DNA from: Halovenus amylolytica | Lineage (GTDB): Archaea > Halobacteriota > Halobacteria > Halobacteriales > Haloarculaceae | DNA length: 64,000 bases | Assembly (NCBI GenBank): GCA_004015825.1 | Contig: SAYS01000007.1 | Location: 124,001 to 188,000, forward strand | Direction: 5' to 3' | Shown: positions 26,704-36,232 of the stretch, one piece after another | Numbering within the stretch: the first letter of the stretch is position 1 | Layout of the letters: each line of letters opens with the position of its first letter | Notes under the pieces: generated by a model | Seen by the model: only the letters and a program-made list of their open reading frames with translations | Databases searched by the model: none | Told to the model about the DNA's origin: nothing | Program-made: the position numbers and the translations under genes

Positions 26704-27951
26704 CTACTCGCCGTTGCGCCAGGCAGTGAGACGGGTTTCGAACACTGCGGAGTACTGCATCAACACCGTCCCAAGAATACTCATCACGAGCACGTAACCG
26801 ACTGCAAAGGCGTTGATTTCGTTCGCCGTCGCCGCGGTGATGGCCCCGCCCCTATCCCTGACGACGAGGACAGTCGAAGCGATAATCAGCGTGAACTCAC
26901 CGCGAGTGACCATCCCGAGCGCGACCCGTGTCGACCGCCGGTCGTCCAGGTCGTACACCTTCCCGCTCCAGAACCCGCTTAGCAGTTTCGTCGGTGTCGT
27001 CACGACGACGGCGGTCGCGATGATTCCGAGCACGCCGGCGAACAGCATCGGATCGGTGACCAGCCCGATCCAGAAAAAGAACACCGCAGCGAAGATATCA
27101 CGGACCGGTTCGAGCAGGTTTTCGAGTTTCTCGGCCCGCCCCGTGCCGCTGAATGCCATCCCGATAAAGAAGGCAGCGACGGCCTCGCTCACACCGAGTG
27201 TCAGTGCTGCGCCGGCGACGAGCACCGTCACCCCTGTCACCCGGAGCGCGATGAATTCGTTCGACTCTGTCTCGATGAGAGCGGTGAACAGAGCTGTGCC
27301 GGCGTAGACGAGGATAAGCAAGACGAGAATGAATCCCAGCCCGAGACCGACAGAGAAGGCAGCCTCGGTCACGTCACCGGCACCAGCAACCAGCGCCGAG
27401 AGCACAGCCAGGTACACCGCAATAAAGAGATCCTCGAAGACGAGCGTCCCGAGCAGCGGCGAGCTCTCCTCGTTCGCGATCCAGCCGAGGTCGATCAGCG
27501 ATTTGGTGATGATTGCCGACGAGGAGATGTACACCATCCCGGCGATGATAAACGCCGCCAACACGTCACCGAACAGCAGGAAGCCGAGGACGAATCCGAC
27601 CCCGAAGTTGATGACGAGATCGATGAGTCCGACGGTCCCGATCCGATCCCTGCTCGCGAGCAGTCGATCGAGGTTGAACTCCAGCCCGAGAAAAAAGAGC
27701 AGGAAGACGATCCCCAGTTCCGCACCCAGTTCGATGAAGTGAGTGGCTTCCGCCGAGAGTCCGACGGCGAACTCCTGTCCGAGAACCGCCTCGGTGAGTT
27801 CGCCCGCGACGAAGGGGTTCAGCAGAATACCACTGACGATGTAGAATGGGATCACGGACTGGCGGAGTCCACGCGCAATCGCACCGGCGAGAGCGACTGC
27901 AGCGAACATGACGCCGACCTCGATCAGTTCACCGGCCACGGCGATCACCAC
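26704..27951 (-). CDS. Cation:proton antiporter (CPA2/Kef-type)
   Basis: A 415-residue, ~12-helix transporter. FFLGLEFNLDRLL and the SSAIITKSLIDLGW region are typical of the KefB/NapA family Na+/H+ or K+/H+ antiporters. No C-terminal RCK is fused; instead a separate RCK_C protein is encoded 54 bp upstream (28006-28485) on the same strand, a KhtTU-like arrangement. It probably exports K+ or Na+ under salt or pH stress. Confidence 0.87.
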   Translation of the reverse strand: MVIAVAGELIEVGVMFAAVALAGAIARGLRQSVIPFYIVSGILLNPFVAGELTEAVLGQEFAVGLSAEATHFIELGAELGIVFLLFFLGLEFNLDRLLASRDRIGTVGLIDLVINFGVGFVLGFLLFGDVLAAFIIAGMVYISSSAIITKSLIDLGWIANEESSPLLGTLVFEDLFIAVYLAVLSALVAGAGDVTEAAFSVGLGLGFILVLLILVYAGTALFTALIETESNEFIALRVTGVTVLVAGAALTLGVSEAVAAFFIGMAFSGTGRAEKLENLLEPVRDIFAAVFFFWIGLVTDPMLFAGVLGIIATAVVVTTPTKLLSGFWSGKVYDLDDRRSTRVALGMVTRGEFTLIIASTVLVVRDRGGAITAATANEINAFAVGYVLVMSILGTVLMQYSAVFETRLTAWRNGE

Positions 27952-28005
27952 CGAGAGTCACACTGGCTGCTCTCACCACGACGACGTACCCAGGCATCGC
28001 GATCG

Positions 28006-28485
28006 TTACGTCGCCTCCGCCGCGAACTGCTCGTGGTGTTGTCGTGTCCCGACCACGATGAGCTGGTCGTCGGCTTCGAACACCCAGTCAGGATCGGGAC
28101 TCTGGATCACGTCGCCACCGCGTTCGATCGCTGCGATAGTCGCCCCAGTCTCGCGACGGACGTCTGCCTCTTCGATCGATTTGCCGACGATTGGGGCATC
28201 CTCGCCAAGCGTGTACCATTCGAGCATCACGTTGTCGCCGAGAGTCACCGAGGACGTATCGGTCGCAACAGGCTGGAAATACGCGCCTTCGAGAATCGAG
28301 CCGACGATCCGTGCCTGCCGATCGGTCAGATCGAGTACCTCCTCTGCGTCCGCACCGGATTCGGGCCGAACGAACACCTCACGACGACCGGTGTTGTGAA
28401 CGACGATGACGGCCGTCTCGCCACCCCCGATATCGAGTTCGAACCGCTTCCCGACACCGGGCAGATCTGTCTCAGAAACGTCCAT
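28006..28485 (-). CDS. RCK_C (TrkA-C) regulatory subunit, KhtT-like
   Basis: A 159-residue cytoplasmic protein. The C-terminal part (WYTLGEDAPIVGKSIEEADV ... DWVFEADDQLIVVGTRQHHE) is an RCK_C ligand-binding domain. The N-terminal part fits the KhtT-type extension. It lies just upstream of the antiporter and likely gates it by binding a nucleotide or ion. Which ligand is unknown. Confidence 0.85.
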   Translation of the reverse strand: MDVSETDLPGVGKRFELDIGGGETAVIVVHNTGRREVFVRPESGADAEEVLDLTDRQARIVGSILEGAYFQPVATDTSSVTLGDNVMLEWYTLGEDAPIVGKSIEEADVRRETGATIAAIERGGDVIQSPDPDWVFEADDQLIVVGTRQHHEQFAAEAT

Positions 28486-28543
28486 ATCCGTTCGTTTTAC
28501 TGACTGACAGATAACTGTATGGGAGCGCGAACAGTCGCCAGCG

Positions 28544-29197
28544 TTACCAGAATTTGACGCCCAGGTCGTGCATCCCGTCGTTGTTGGCGGCGAGATTGAT
28601 CAGCAGTGGCGTGACTGACTCGACCTCGGCAGCGTTGGCGAGGCCGCCCGCAGAGAGCGCTCGCAGGCCGTCGATATCCTCGACGAGGCTGGTGACCGTC
28701 GCGGTCGCATCCTCGTCGTCACCGATGATGGGGACGTCCCAGTCCAGATCGGCGTCGAGATTCGCGAGTTTGGCCGCCGCGAGGTTGTGGAAGGCACCGA
28801 CGACGGGGACGTGGTCGGGCGCTGCCTTGGCCGCAAGTTGGGTGACGCTGCCGACACCCGGCGGGTTGTAGTGGAGTCCATCCTCGTCGCGCTGCATCCC
28901 GACAGCAGGTGAGATGAGAATCGTGTCGTCGAGTTCGTCGGCAACAGCGCCGATCGTATCCGAGAGATGGTACGCCGGGACGGCAGCGACGGCGATATCC
29001 GCACGGGCGGCAGCGGCCGGGTTTTCGAGCCCCTCGACCGTCGTGTCCGGGAGTTTATCCGTGTACTCTTCGGCTTTCGCTGCGGCCTTCTCGGCCTCAC
29101 GAGAGCCGACGAGTACGTCGTTGTCAGTATCGCGCGCAATACGGAGCGCAAGTCCTTCACCGATATCGCCAGTTCCGCCGAGCAGTGCAATCTGCAT
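28544..29197 (-). CDS. npdG: NADPH-dependent F420 reductase
   Basis: This 217-residue enzyme moves hydride between NADPH and coenzyme F420. The dinucleotide motif is MQIALLGGTGDIGEGLALR with the NADP-binding SREAEKA after the second strand. ISPAVGMQRD and VGAFHNLAAAKL are family motifs. F420 synthesis genes cofG and cofC occur near 60 kb, so the organism makes the cofactor. A cloverleaf repeat lies upstream. Confidence 0.92.
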   Translation of the reverse strand: MQIALLGGTGDIGEGLALRIARDTDNDVLVGSREAEKAAAKAEEYTDKLPDTTVEGLENPAAAARADIAVAAVPAYHLSDTIGAVADELDDTILISPAVGMQRDEDGLHYNPPGVGSVTQLAAKAAPDHVPVVGAFHNLAAAKLANLDADLDWDVPIIGDDEDATATVTSLVEDIDGLRALSAGGLANAAEVESVTPLLINLAANNDGMHDLGVKFW

Positions 29198-29313
29198 GTT
29201 TCCAGGTTGGGCGATTGGAGAATAAGCGTTGTGCGTTCGGGTCAGGAGGTGTTTGGATTGTACTGGGAAGTTACGATTACGACTGGAGGAAAGTCACCAC
29301 GAATCCCGCTATA

Positions 29314-29537
29314 CACAGCAAGAAAGCCCCCGTCCGCTTGGTTGTGCAACCGAAACGGGTGGGACTGAAAGGGGCGAGGCGCTGGACGAAGGCGGACGAC
29401 GCAAGCACTGGAGTGAACGCAGTGAGCGAAGCGCGCAGCGAGTGTCACGCGAACGATAGTGAGCGTGACCTCGATAGACGAGCGAAGCGAGTCTACCGGT
29501 GCCCCCGAGTTCAGCGTCTCGGGGCTTTCTTGCTGTT
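29314..29537. repeat. Cloverleaf-like dispersed repeat, copy 3 (one half deleted)
   Basis: Ends at 29314-29330 and 29521-29537 (GGGGCTTTCTTGCTGTT). The central right arm GGGTGGGACTGAAAGGGG (29357-29374) is present, but its CCCCTTTCAG partner is gone. The right hairpin survives with mismatches (GAGGCGCTGGA near 29376, TTCAGCGTCTC near 29510). Its interior is longer than in the other copies. Nothing else is seen in the 29198-29669 gap apart from the mbf1 promoter. Confidence 0.75.
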
Positions 29538-29640
29538 TGGAACGATACTCCTGGCTCAGTTCTCTCGTATCACCTCCGTGCTGAAACTCACACACCAAAC
29601 TCAGCACCACCCACACACTCAGAAGATCAGCAGCGCACCA

Positions 29641-29647
29641 TTTATCC
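29641..29647 (+). promoter_or_regulatory. mbf1 TATA box
   Basis: TTTATCC about 26 bp before ATG 29670, predicting a leaderless transcript. Confidence 0.55.
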
Positions 29648-29669
29648 GGGGGGGTTGCCAACGTACTGT

Positions 29670-30218
29670 ATGGTCCAGTGTGAGATGTGCGGGACGGAGA
29701 CGTCGAGTCCCAACCGCATCAAGGTCGAAGGTGCAGAGCTAGATGTCTGCGACAGCTGCACCGAGTTCGGCACGAAACTCGAAACCTCGGATAGCTCGGG
29801 AAGTACCTCGACGAAGTACTCCACGAGCAGTTCCTCGGGGTCGTCCAGTTCCAGTTCGTCGAGCGGCAACACGGGAACCTCGACGAGCAGTTCTGGTGGC
29901 GGCGGTGGCCGACGGCAGGATATGTTCGACGATATCGACGAACTGGCGCAGGATTTCGACGAGCAGATCCGACAGGCCCGCGAAAGCGCGGGACTTAGCC
30001 AGGAAGACCTCGCGAAAGACCTCAACGAGAAGGCGAGCCTGATCCAGAAACTCGAACAGGGGAAGATGCTCCCCACCGACGAGATGCAGGAGAAACTCGA
30101 ACGCAGCCTCGACATCGATCTGACGGCCGGTGGCAGCACCGACGAGACGGAGTGGGAAAGTGACTCGGATGCCGGCGAGTACACGCTCGGTGACGTCGTC
30201 GAGCGAAAAGACTCCTGA
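29670..30218 (+). CDS. mbf1: Archaeal multiprotein bridging factor 1
   Basis: ATG 29670 gives 182 residues. The N-terminal zinc ribbon is CEMCG / CDSC (about 4-30). A long serine/glycine linker follows. A Cro-type HTH spans about residues 97-150 (FDEQIRQARESAGLSQEDLA, NEKASLIQKLEQGKMLPTD). aMBF1 contacts the translation or transcription machinery; its exact archaeal role is debated. Unusual is the long low-complexity Ser linker. Confidence 0.92.
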   Translation: MVQCEMCGTETSSPNRIKVEGAELDVCDSCTEFGTKLETSDSSGSTSTKYSTSSSSGSSSSSSSSGNTGTSTSSSGGGGGRRQDMFDDIDELAQDFDEQIRQARESAGLSQEDLAKDLNEKASLIQKLEQGKMLPTDEMQEKLERSLDIDLTAGGSTDETEWESDSDAGEYTLGDVVERKDS

Positions 30219-30227
30219 AGACCGCGA

Positions 30228-30803
30228 TCAGGCGGTCGGCCCGTCGTCCTCGATATCGAGTTCCGTGGCGAGTTCGTCGACTTCCTGCTCCAGGTCGGCA
30301 ATCTCCCTGTTGAGTCGCTCGAACTCCGGGTTGTCAGCGAGTTCTGCCTGGGTTTTCTCCACTTCGAGAACGTTCCGTTTGAGCTTTTTCGAGGTGAGAT
30401 CGTTCACCCGGTCGTTGTACTCGTCGAGTTTCAGGAGGCGTCGGACTGTCTCGGTCAGTTCCGCCCGCGTGACCGGTTTGACGAGATAGTCGTCGATCCG
30501 GAGATCGATGATGTCGAAATCCGGGTTGACGGCCGTCACCATCGCGACCCGGCAGTCGAGGTTTCGCTTCTCGATCGCTGCGAGGACCTCGTTGCCGGAG
30601 ACGACTGGCATCCGGCGGTCGAGCAAGACGAGATCGTACTCGTCGTCGAGTGTCTCCAGCCCCGCTTCACCGCCGTCGGCGATTTCGACGTCGTAGTCGT
30701 CGGGGAGGTACGCCGCGTACATATCTGCGAGCTCCGTCTCGTCTTCGATGATCAACACGCTCGCGGGACCGTGTTCCGAATCTGCTGATAGTTCGTCGGT
30801 CAC
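30228..30803 (-). CDS. HalX-domain response regulator
   Basis: A 191-residue protein. Receiver residues: DE pair in IIEDETELADMY, phospho-acceptor in LVLLDRRMPVVSG, lysine in YLVKPVT. The C-terminal HalX domain (NDLTSKKLKRNVLEVEKTQA, LADNPEFERL) with a predicted coiled coil is specific to haloarchaea. Its output partner is unknown. It is convergent with mbf1, ten bases apart. Confidence 0.92.
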   Translation of the reverse strand: MTDELSADSEHGPASVLIIEDETELADMYAAYLPDDYDVEIADGGEAGLETLDDEYDLVLLDRRMPVVSGNEVLAAIEKRNLDCRVAMVTAVNPDFDIIDLRIDDYLVKPVTRAELTETVRRLLKLDEYNDRVNDLTSKKLKRNVLEVEKTQAELADNPEFERLNREIADLEQEVDELATELDIEDDGPTA

Positions 30804-30863
30804 GACTGGTCTCTACTCCCGGGTTGTGTGCGAACCTATATTAATCCCGTGAGAATCCTGCAA

Positions 30864-33260
30864 CTACGAGGTCGCCGGTGTCCGTGGCAGCTGGCCCTGT
30901 TTCGACGGCGCTGTGGTGGAGTCATCTGTCTCCGCTCGCCCACGCGCGGAGTTTGCGACAACCAGCAGACTGCTCGTCGCCATCGCGATCGCCGCGAACA
31001 GCGGGTTCAACAATCCAGTGACTGCGAGTGGAATCGCGACGGCGTTGTAACAGAAGGCCCACGCGATGTTCTGTTTGATCTGGCGGTTCGTCCGCGTCGC
31101 CACGTCGAACACCGCCGGCACGTTCCGGAGTTCACCGTCGAGAACGATTGCGTCGGCGGCGTCGGTCGCGAGCTGTGTCCCGCTCTCCAGAGCGATCCCC
31201 AGATCGGCAGCCGCGAGCGCCGGGGCGTCGTTGCTCCCGTCACCGACCATCGCGACCGACTCGGTCGCCGACAGTCGCCGGATCGTCTCTGCCTTTCCAT
31301 CCGGCGGGACGCCGGCGAACACCGTATCGACTGCGGGATGGTTGCGGAACCGATCCGCGCTCGGCCCGTCGTCACCGGTCAGAACGACGACGCGCCGCTC
31401 GGCACCGACCGTCTCGACGACGGACTCCCAGGCTGTGCGCTGGGAGTCACCGACAGCGATCACACCCCGCGCCTGCTGATCCCAGCCGACGAGCACCGGG
31501 ACGTCGCCACGGCTCCGTATCTCCTCGATAGCCCGTTCGACCGTCCCCGAGCGGCGCCACTCCTGCGAGCGGAACAGATCGGGGTGGCCCACGAGGACGC
31601 GGTCACCCCCGACACTGCCGGCGACCCCGCGAGTGTGCTGTTCGAACGAGTCGACGGTAGCGGTTTCGCCGGGTCCCTCGACCGCCGAGCCGATCGCATC
31701 TGCGATCGGGTGATCGGAGTACTGCTCGACTGCCGCGGCACGGGCCAGCAGTTCGTCCTCGGCGGTGCCGTCGGACTGGATCTCGGTGACGGCCATCTCG
31801 CCGGCAGTGAGCGTGCCGGTCTTGTCGAAGACGACCGTCTCCACGTCGTCGGCCTCCTCGAACAGCGCGGACGTGGTGACGACGACGCCCCGGTCCGCCG
31901 CAGACTGGAGGCCACTCGCCACCGCGAGCGGTGTCGCGAGCCCGAGGGCACACGGGCAGGAGACGATCAACACCGTGAGCCCGGTCAGCACGGCTGTCTC
32001 CACTCCGCTGCCGGTGACGAGGAGTGCGCCGGCCGCGACCGCAGCGACGGCCAACACGAGCGGGACGAAGACGGTCGCGAGCCGGTCGGCGATCCGCTGT
32101 GCCCCAGGTCTTGTCGCCTGGATCTCCCAGAGCAGCCCGACGATCCGGTCGAGCGTGCTCTCGGCCTCGGCACCCGCCTCGACGACGATCGGTTCGTCGG
32201 TGACGACCGTCCCGCCCCGGACCTCGTCGCCCGGTCGTTTCGTCTCGGGCAGTGACTCGCCGGTGACGAGTGCCTCGTCGACGGCCGCGGTTCCGTCGAC
32301 GACGTCGCCGTCGACCGGGACTCGCTCACCCGGCCGGACGAGCAGTTCGTCGCCGGGTTCGATAGCCGAGACAGGCACCTGCTCGCCGTCGCGGCGGGTC
32401 GCCTCCTCGACCTGTAGTTCGGTCAGATCCGCGAGCAGCCCTGCCGTCGACCGCTTGATCCGTGTCTCGTAGTAGTTCCCGACGGTGACCGCCATCACGA
32501 CGACGATGGTCACGTCGTAGTACAGTTCGCTCCCGCCAGTAAACAGCTGGGCAGTGCTGTACAGAGAGGCCGCAATCGCCGCGACGGTCACCAGCAGATC
32601 GACGTTCGGCCGGCCGGTCCGAAGGCTGACGTAGGCACCGCGCAGCATCGGCCGGCCCGTGTACAGCAGGATGATCGCCGTCAATACTGCGATCTGCCCG
32701 TACAGATACGCACTGTCGAAAGCACCCAGCGTGACGATCGGATCGAAGCCGAAATACTGCGGGTACAGAAAGAGCGCGTACCACGTCATCGCCATCATCC
32801 CGAAGATGCCGCCGACGAGCAAGCGACTCGCCAGGTCGGTCCCTGACTCGGACTCCTCCCCGCGTGCACTCGCACGATACCCCATGCCGGAGACGACATC
32901 TGGCAGTTCTGTCTCCACGAGTTCGTCGGGATCGTAGCTTACTTTGATCGTCTCCGCTGCGTAGCTCGCCTCGGCGTCGTGGACACCGGATTCGTCGCGG
33001 GCGACCGACTCCAGAAACACCTCACAGGTCGAGCAGTGCATCCCGTCGACGGCGAGGTAGGCCGTTTCTGCGTCCTCCGGTTCCGTTGCTGGGTCGGCTG
33101 ACTCCCCGTCCAGCCCGCGCTTGACAGCCGCCGAGTCGGGATCGACGTCGCCGAGCGTGCGGTAGACTTCGAGACAGCCCCGACAGCAAAAGTTGCCCTC
33201 GACGGCATCGTCGGTAACGGGCGAGTCGGCCGGCAGCTCACACAGCGTACAGGAGGTCAT
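30864..33260 (-). CDS. Copper-transporting P1B ATPase, CcoI/FixI-like
   Basis: A 798-residue heavy-metal pump. The N-terminus has CTLC and CCRGC (25-29), followed by an HMA domain with GMHCSTC (73-79). Eight predicted membrane helices include the metal-site CPC (435-437); the phosphorylation loop is DKTGT (479-483), plus SDHPIAD and GDGSNDAP. The extra N-terminal CCxxC region is typical of CcoI/FixI, which supply copper to haem-copper oxidases. The divergent ba3-type oxidase operon supports that role over general efflux. Confidence 0.9.
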   Translation of the reverse strand: MTSCTLCELPADSPVTDDAVEGNFCCRGCLEVYRTLGDVDPDSAAVKRGLDGESADPATEPEDAETAYLAVDGMHCSTCEVFLESVARDESGVHDAEASYAAETIKVSYDPDELVETELPDVVSGMGYRASARGEESESGTDLASRLLVGGIFGMMAMTWYALFLYPQYFGFDPIVTLGAFDSAYLYGQIAVLTAIILLYTGRPMLRGAYVSLRTGRPNVDLLVTVAAIAASLYSTAQLFTGGSELYYDVTIVVVMAVTVGNYYETRIKRSTAGLLADLTELQVEEATRRDGEQVPVSAIEPGDELLVRPGERVPVDGDVVDGTAAVDEALVTGESLPETKRPGDEVRGGTVVTDEPIVVEAGAEAESTLDRIVGLLWEIQATRPGAQRIADRLATVFVPLVLAVAAVAAGALLVTGSGVETAVLTGLTVLIVSCPCALGLATPLAVASGLQSAADRGVVVTTSALFEEADDVETVVFDKTGTLTAGEMAVTEIQSDGTAEDELLARAAAVEQYSDHPIADAIGSAVEGPGETATVDSFEQHTRGVAGSVGGDRVLVGHPDLFRSQEWRRSGTVERAIEEIRSRGDVPVLVGWDQQARGVIAVGDSQRTAWESVVETVGAERRVVVLTGDDGPSADRFRNHPAVDTVFAGVPPDGKAETIRRLSATESVAMVGDGSNDAPALAAADLGIALESGTQLATDAADAIVLDGELRNVPAVFDVATRTNRQIKQNIAWAFCYNAVAIPLAVTGLLNPLFAAIAMATSSLLVVANSARGRAETDDSTTAPSKQGQLPRTPATS

Positions 33261-33263
33261 GGC

Positions 33264-33461
33264 CTAGTGGGAGAGACCATTCTCGGAATCGGCGGGGGCC
33301 GGCCCGAACATCAGCACGAGCGAGCCGGCGATGAGGACGATCCCGACCACCGAAAACACCATCGTGACGACAGTCAGGTGGCCGCTCAGTGCGCCGTAGA
33401 TACCTGCTGGGATCAATGCGAGAAAAGCGAGCATCGCAACCAGGCGTGGAGCGAGTTCCAT
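33264..33461 (-). CDS. Small two-helix membrane protein next to the Cu-ATPase
   Basis: A 65-residue protein with two hydrophobic segments (LVAMLAFLALIPAGIYGALS and LTVVTMVFSVVGIVLIAGSL). It precedes the Cu-ATPase by three bases and is divergent from the oxidase operon. Its position and size recall small oxidase-assembly proteins of the CcoS type, but I see no motif that proves this. A TATA (TAATATATA, about 33489-33497) gives a leaderless start. Confidence 0.65.
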   Translation of the reverse strand: MELAPRLVAMLAFLALIPAGIYGALSGHLTVVTMVFSVVGIVLIAGSLVLMFGPAPADSENGLSH

Positions 33462-33570
33462 AATTGGGTAGGTTTTCGACTGGTGGCTAATATATACCCC
33501 CGCTATTCTCAGGGTATGGGAATACCATTACCCATTCTTAGGCGATGAGTCTAACAGCCACACACTAGTC
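33462..33570. promoter_or_regulatory. Divergent promoter region between Cu-ATPase and oxidase operons
   Basis: It contains TAATATATA facing left and a nested inverted repeat GGTAT/ATACC plus ATGGG/CCCAT at about 33517-33540, between the two starts. A regulator acting on both operons would fit here. CTTAGG at 33537-33542 is a weak box for the right-hand operon. Confidence 0.45.
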
Positions 33571-33744
33571 ATGAGTTCGGAAACTGAAACGACAGAAGAC
33601 GGGATTGTGCGTGAGATTGGCCACGACGAGTTCGATCCAGTGGGAACGCTCGCGCTCATCCTCATCTACTTCGTGATCATCGGCGGACTGTGGGCATTTA
33701 TGTACTTCGTGGAGTTTCTCGGGAACGGTCCAACGGTGGTGTGA
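33571..33744 (+). CDS. Small ba3-oxidase-associated subunit (CbaD-like)
   Basis: A 57-residue protein with one membrane helix (TLALILIYFVIIGGLWAFMY). It starts the oxidase operon and ends three bases before the subunit II gene, which has GAGG just upstream of its ATG. Small single-helix subunits (IIa/CbaD type) accompany ba3 oxidases in haloarchaea. The family is inferred mainly from position and size. Confidence 0.7.
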   Translation: MSSETETTEDGIVREIGHDEFDPVGTLALILIYFVIIGGLWAFMYFVEFLGNGPTVV

Positions 33745-33747
33745 GGA

Positions 33748-34284
33748 ATGGAGATACACAGATACGAGAAGCTCTGGTTCGGGCTGTCCCTGCTGTTGAT
33801 CGTCGGCTTCATCGGGACGATTACCTACGGTGCGGTCGGTGCCGGCGTCCAGATGGTCTCCGACGACGGCGGGACGGTCGAACCGTCTTTTAGCACCATC
33901 AACGAAAACGAAAAGTTCGCCCAGCAAGAGGACAACCAGGCAGTCCACGTCGAGGGCAACGAGTACGAGGTCGCAGTGATCGCCCAGCGCTTTTCGTTCC
34001 AGCCGGGCACCGGCAGCCCGATCCAGGTGCCAGAGGATAGCCGCGTGACCTTCTACGTGACCTCGCCCGACGTGATCCACGGCTTCAGCGTCGTCGGCAC
34101 CAACGCCAACACGATGGTGATCCCCGGACAGATTGCGGAGATTACAGTCGAGTTCGACGAACTGGACAGTGACGAACCGAAAGAGTACGGAGTCGTCTGT
34201 CACGAGTTCTGTGGGGCCGGCCACGAGGAGATGGCTGGACAGATCCAGGTCGTTCCCGAAGACCAGTGGGAGGGTGATGCATAA
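33748..34284 (+). CDS. cbaB: ba3-type cytochrome oxidase subunit II
   Basis: This 178-residue subunit has an N-terminal anchor (LWFGLSLLLIVGFIGTITYG) and an outward cupredoxin domain. The dinuclear CuA ligands are the H in DVIHGFSV and the set in CHEFCGAGHEEMAGQ (C, E, C, H, M). It accepts electrons from halocyanin or a similar carrier and passes them to subunit I. Its stop overlaps the subunit I start (TAATG). Confidence 0.92.
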   Translation: MEIHRYEKLWFGLSLLLIVGFIGTITYGAVGAGVQMVSDDGGTVEPSFSTINENEKFAQQEDNQAVHVEGNEYEVAVIAQRFSFQPGTGSPIQVPEDSRVTFYVTSPDVIHGFSVVGTNANTMVIPGQIAEITVEFDELDSDEPKEYGVVCHEFCGAGHEEMAGQIQVVPEDQWEGDA

Positions 34285-36035
34285 TGGAGGTATTCGCAAA
34301 CGAGTACCCCGACGAAGCGTGGGTGGTCCGCGCAGCGCTTGGGAGTGCGTTCGTCGCACTGGCGATCGGTGGGCTGATGGGGCTCATCCAGACGCTCCAC
34401 CGGACAGGGTTTTACGACTCGCTGATCAGCAACGCCGACTACTACACCGTGCTCACGCTGCATGGGGTCGCGATGGTGCTTCTGTTTACCATCTTCTTCC
34501 TCGTCGGCTTCTTCCAGTGGGCGATAACCGACAGTCTCGGCCGGAAATCCGAGGACATCCGTATCACGAAACTCTGGTACGGGATGATGGTGCTCGGCTC
34601 GGCGATGAGCGCGGTTACGATCCTCGGCGGATTCGTCGATTCCGGGAGCCTCTCGGGAGTCGAAGCGGACGTGCTCTACACGTTCTATGCGCCGCTAGAA
34701 GCCCACCCGCTGTACTACATGGGACTCGCGGTGTTCATCATCGGAACCTGGATCGCCGGCTTCGACTGGTTTAGATCCTGGTGGGCCTGGAAAAAGGAAA
34801 ACCCCGACGAGCGGATGCCACTTCGCACCTTCATGGTGTTGACGACGATGCTGATGTGGTATCTCGCCTCGCTCGGTGTCGCGATCTCCGTCGTGTTCTT
34901 CCTGATTCCGTGGTCGCTGGGTATCTTCGACAGCGTGAATTCGCTGCTGACCAGAACGCTGTTCTGGTTCTTCGGCCACCCGGTCGTCTACTTCTGGCTG
35001 ATGCCGGTGTACATGATGTGGTACGTCATCATGCCGAAACTGGCCGGCGGGCGGCTGTTCAGCGATCCACTCGCACGGATCGTCTTCGTACTCTTCCTCG
35101 TGTTGTCGGTCCCGACGGGGATCCACCACCAGTACGTCGATCCCGGCATCGCGGAAGGGTTTAAATTCCTCGCGATGACGAACACGATGTTCCTGCTGTT
35201 GCCGAGCCTGCTGACTGCCTTCACCGTCGTCGCGAGCATCGAACACGGTGCTCGCCAGCGTGGCGGCGAGGGCTATTTCGGCTGGCTGACGGCACTCCCC
35301 TGGGGGAAGCCGGCCTTTACCGGAATGACACTCGCCGGGCTGATGTTCGCCGCAGCCGGCTTCTCCGGGATGATCAACGCCGGGATGAGCATCAACTACC
35401 TAGTCCACAACACGCTGTGGGTCGTCGGCCACTTCCACATGACCGTCGGTACCGCGGTGGCCCTGTCGATCATGGCCGCAACCTACTGGTTCCTCCCGAA
35501 AATAACTGGCCGGGAGATATTCAGCAGGCGGCTCGGACTCGCGCAGGTTCTGCTGTGGTTCATTGGTATGGTGTTGATGGGCAACGCGATGCACCGCGCG
35601 GGACTGGCCGGCGTCCCGCGCCGGACGGCCGATCCGACCTACGATCAGGTCATATACGACGGTGCCTACGGTGCGATCGGTGAGCTTCGGTTCCAGATCG
35701 CACTCGGCGGCGTCTTGCTGTCACTGTCCCTGGTTTTGTTCTTTGCGCATCTCGTCCTCTCGTCGTTCGACATCGGCGAACGGGCCGCCGCGACGCCCGA
35801 TTCGATCCCCGCCCCGCTGTCGGGACCGGAACAGGCACCGAAGGTGCTCGACAACATCCGGCTGTGGACCTCGATCGCGGTCGTGTTGATCCTGATCACC
35901 TACATCCTGCCGCTGGCCTCGATCGTCACCGACGGCGGCGGCTGGCTGGGCGATAGCTACGGAGTGATCGTCGCAGAGTACGTCCTGCCGGCAGTCAGCT
36001 CGACGATCGACATCTTCGTCGGAGTGGTCGCATGA
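34284..36035 (+). CDS. cbaA: ba3-type cytochrome oxidase subunit I
   Basis: A 583-residue haem-copper oxidase with about 13 helices. Low-spin haem ligands lie in LTLHGVAM and GHFHMTVG. The CuB and Tyr-His pair is in FFGHPVVYFW (H...Y), with the HH pair in IHHQYVDPG. It reduces O2 to water and pumps protons. Lacking the A-type glutamate motif, it fits B-type oxidases, which usually serve low oxygen. A three-gene tail follows with ATGA overlaps. Confidence 0.93.
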   Translation: MEVFANEYPDEAWVVRAALGSAFVALAIGGLMGLIQTLHRTGFYDSLISNADYYTVLTLHGVAMVLLFTIFFLVGFFQWAITDSLGRKSEDIRITKLWYGMMVLGSAMSAVTILGGFVDSGSLSGVEADVLYTFYAPLEAHPLYYMGLAVFIIGTWIAGFDWFRSWWAWKKENPDERMPLRTFMVLTTMLMWYLASLGVAISVVFFLIPWSLGIFDSVNSLLTRTLFWFFGHPVVYFWLMPVYMMWYVIMPKLAGGRLFSDPLARIVFVLFLVLSVPTGIHHQYVDPGIAEGFKFLAMTNTMFLLLPSLLTAFTVVASIEHGARQRGGEGYFGWLTALPWGKPAFTGMTLAGLMFAAAGFSGMINAGMSINYLVHNTLWVVGHFHMTVGTAVALSIMAATYWFLPKITGREIFSRRLGLAQVLLWFIGMVLMGNAMHRAGLAGVPRRTADPTYDQVIYDGAYGAIGELRFQIALGGVLLSLSLVLFFAHLVLSSFDIGERAAATPDSIPAPLSGPEQAPKVLDNIRLWTSIAVVLILITYILPLASIVTDGGGWLGDSYGVIVAEYVLPAVSSTIDIFVGVVA

Positions 36036-36232
36036 ACCGGCCCGGCCCGGTCGGAATCGCGCTCGTGCTCGCGTTCGCGGTCGTCGCCGTCATCGAGTTC
36101 CGGACAGTGCTCGGGATGGTCGGGATCGACATCGCGATCGGACCGTACTTCGCGGGCGCGGCCATCCTGCTCGTCGGTGGTGCCGCCGCACTGTTTGCAG
36201 TTCCCGAGGAGCTGACTCCAGAGAGCGTATGA
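36032..36232 (+). CDS. Small membrane protein of the oxidase operon (CbaE/CbaC-like)
   Basis: A 66-residue protein with two hydrophobic segments (VGIALVLAFAVVAVIEFRTV and YFAGAAILLVGGAAALFAV). It overlaps subunit I and the next gene by four bases each, so it is clearly in the operon. Its role is unknown; it is comparable to accessory small proteins of haloarchaeal ba3 clusters. Confidence 0.65.
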   Translation: MNRPGPVGIALVLAFAVVAVIEFRTVLGMVGIDIAIGPYFAGAAILLVGGAAALFAVPEELTPESV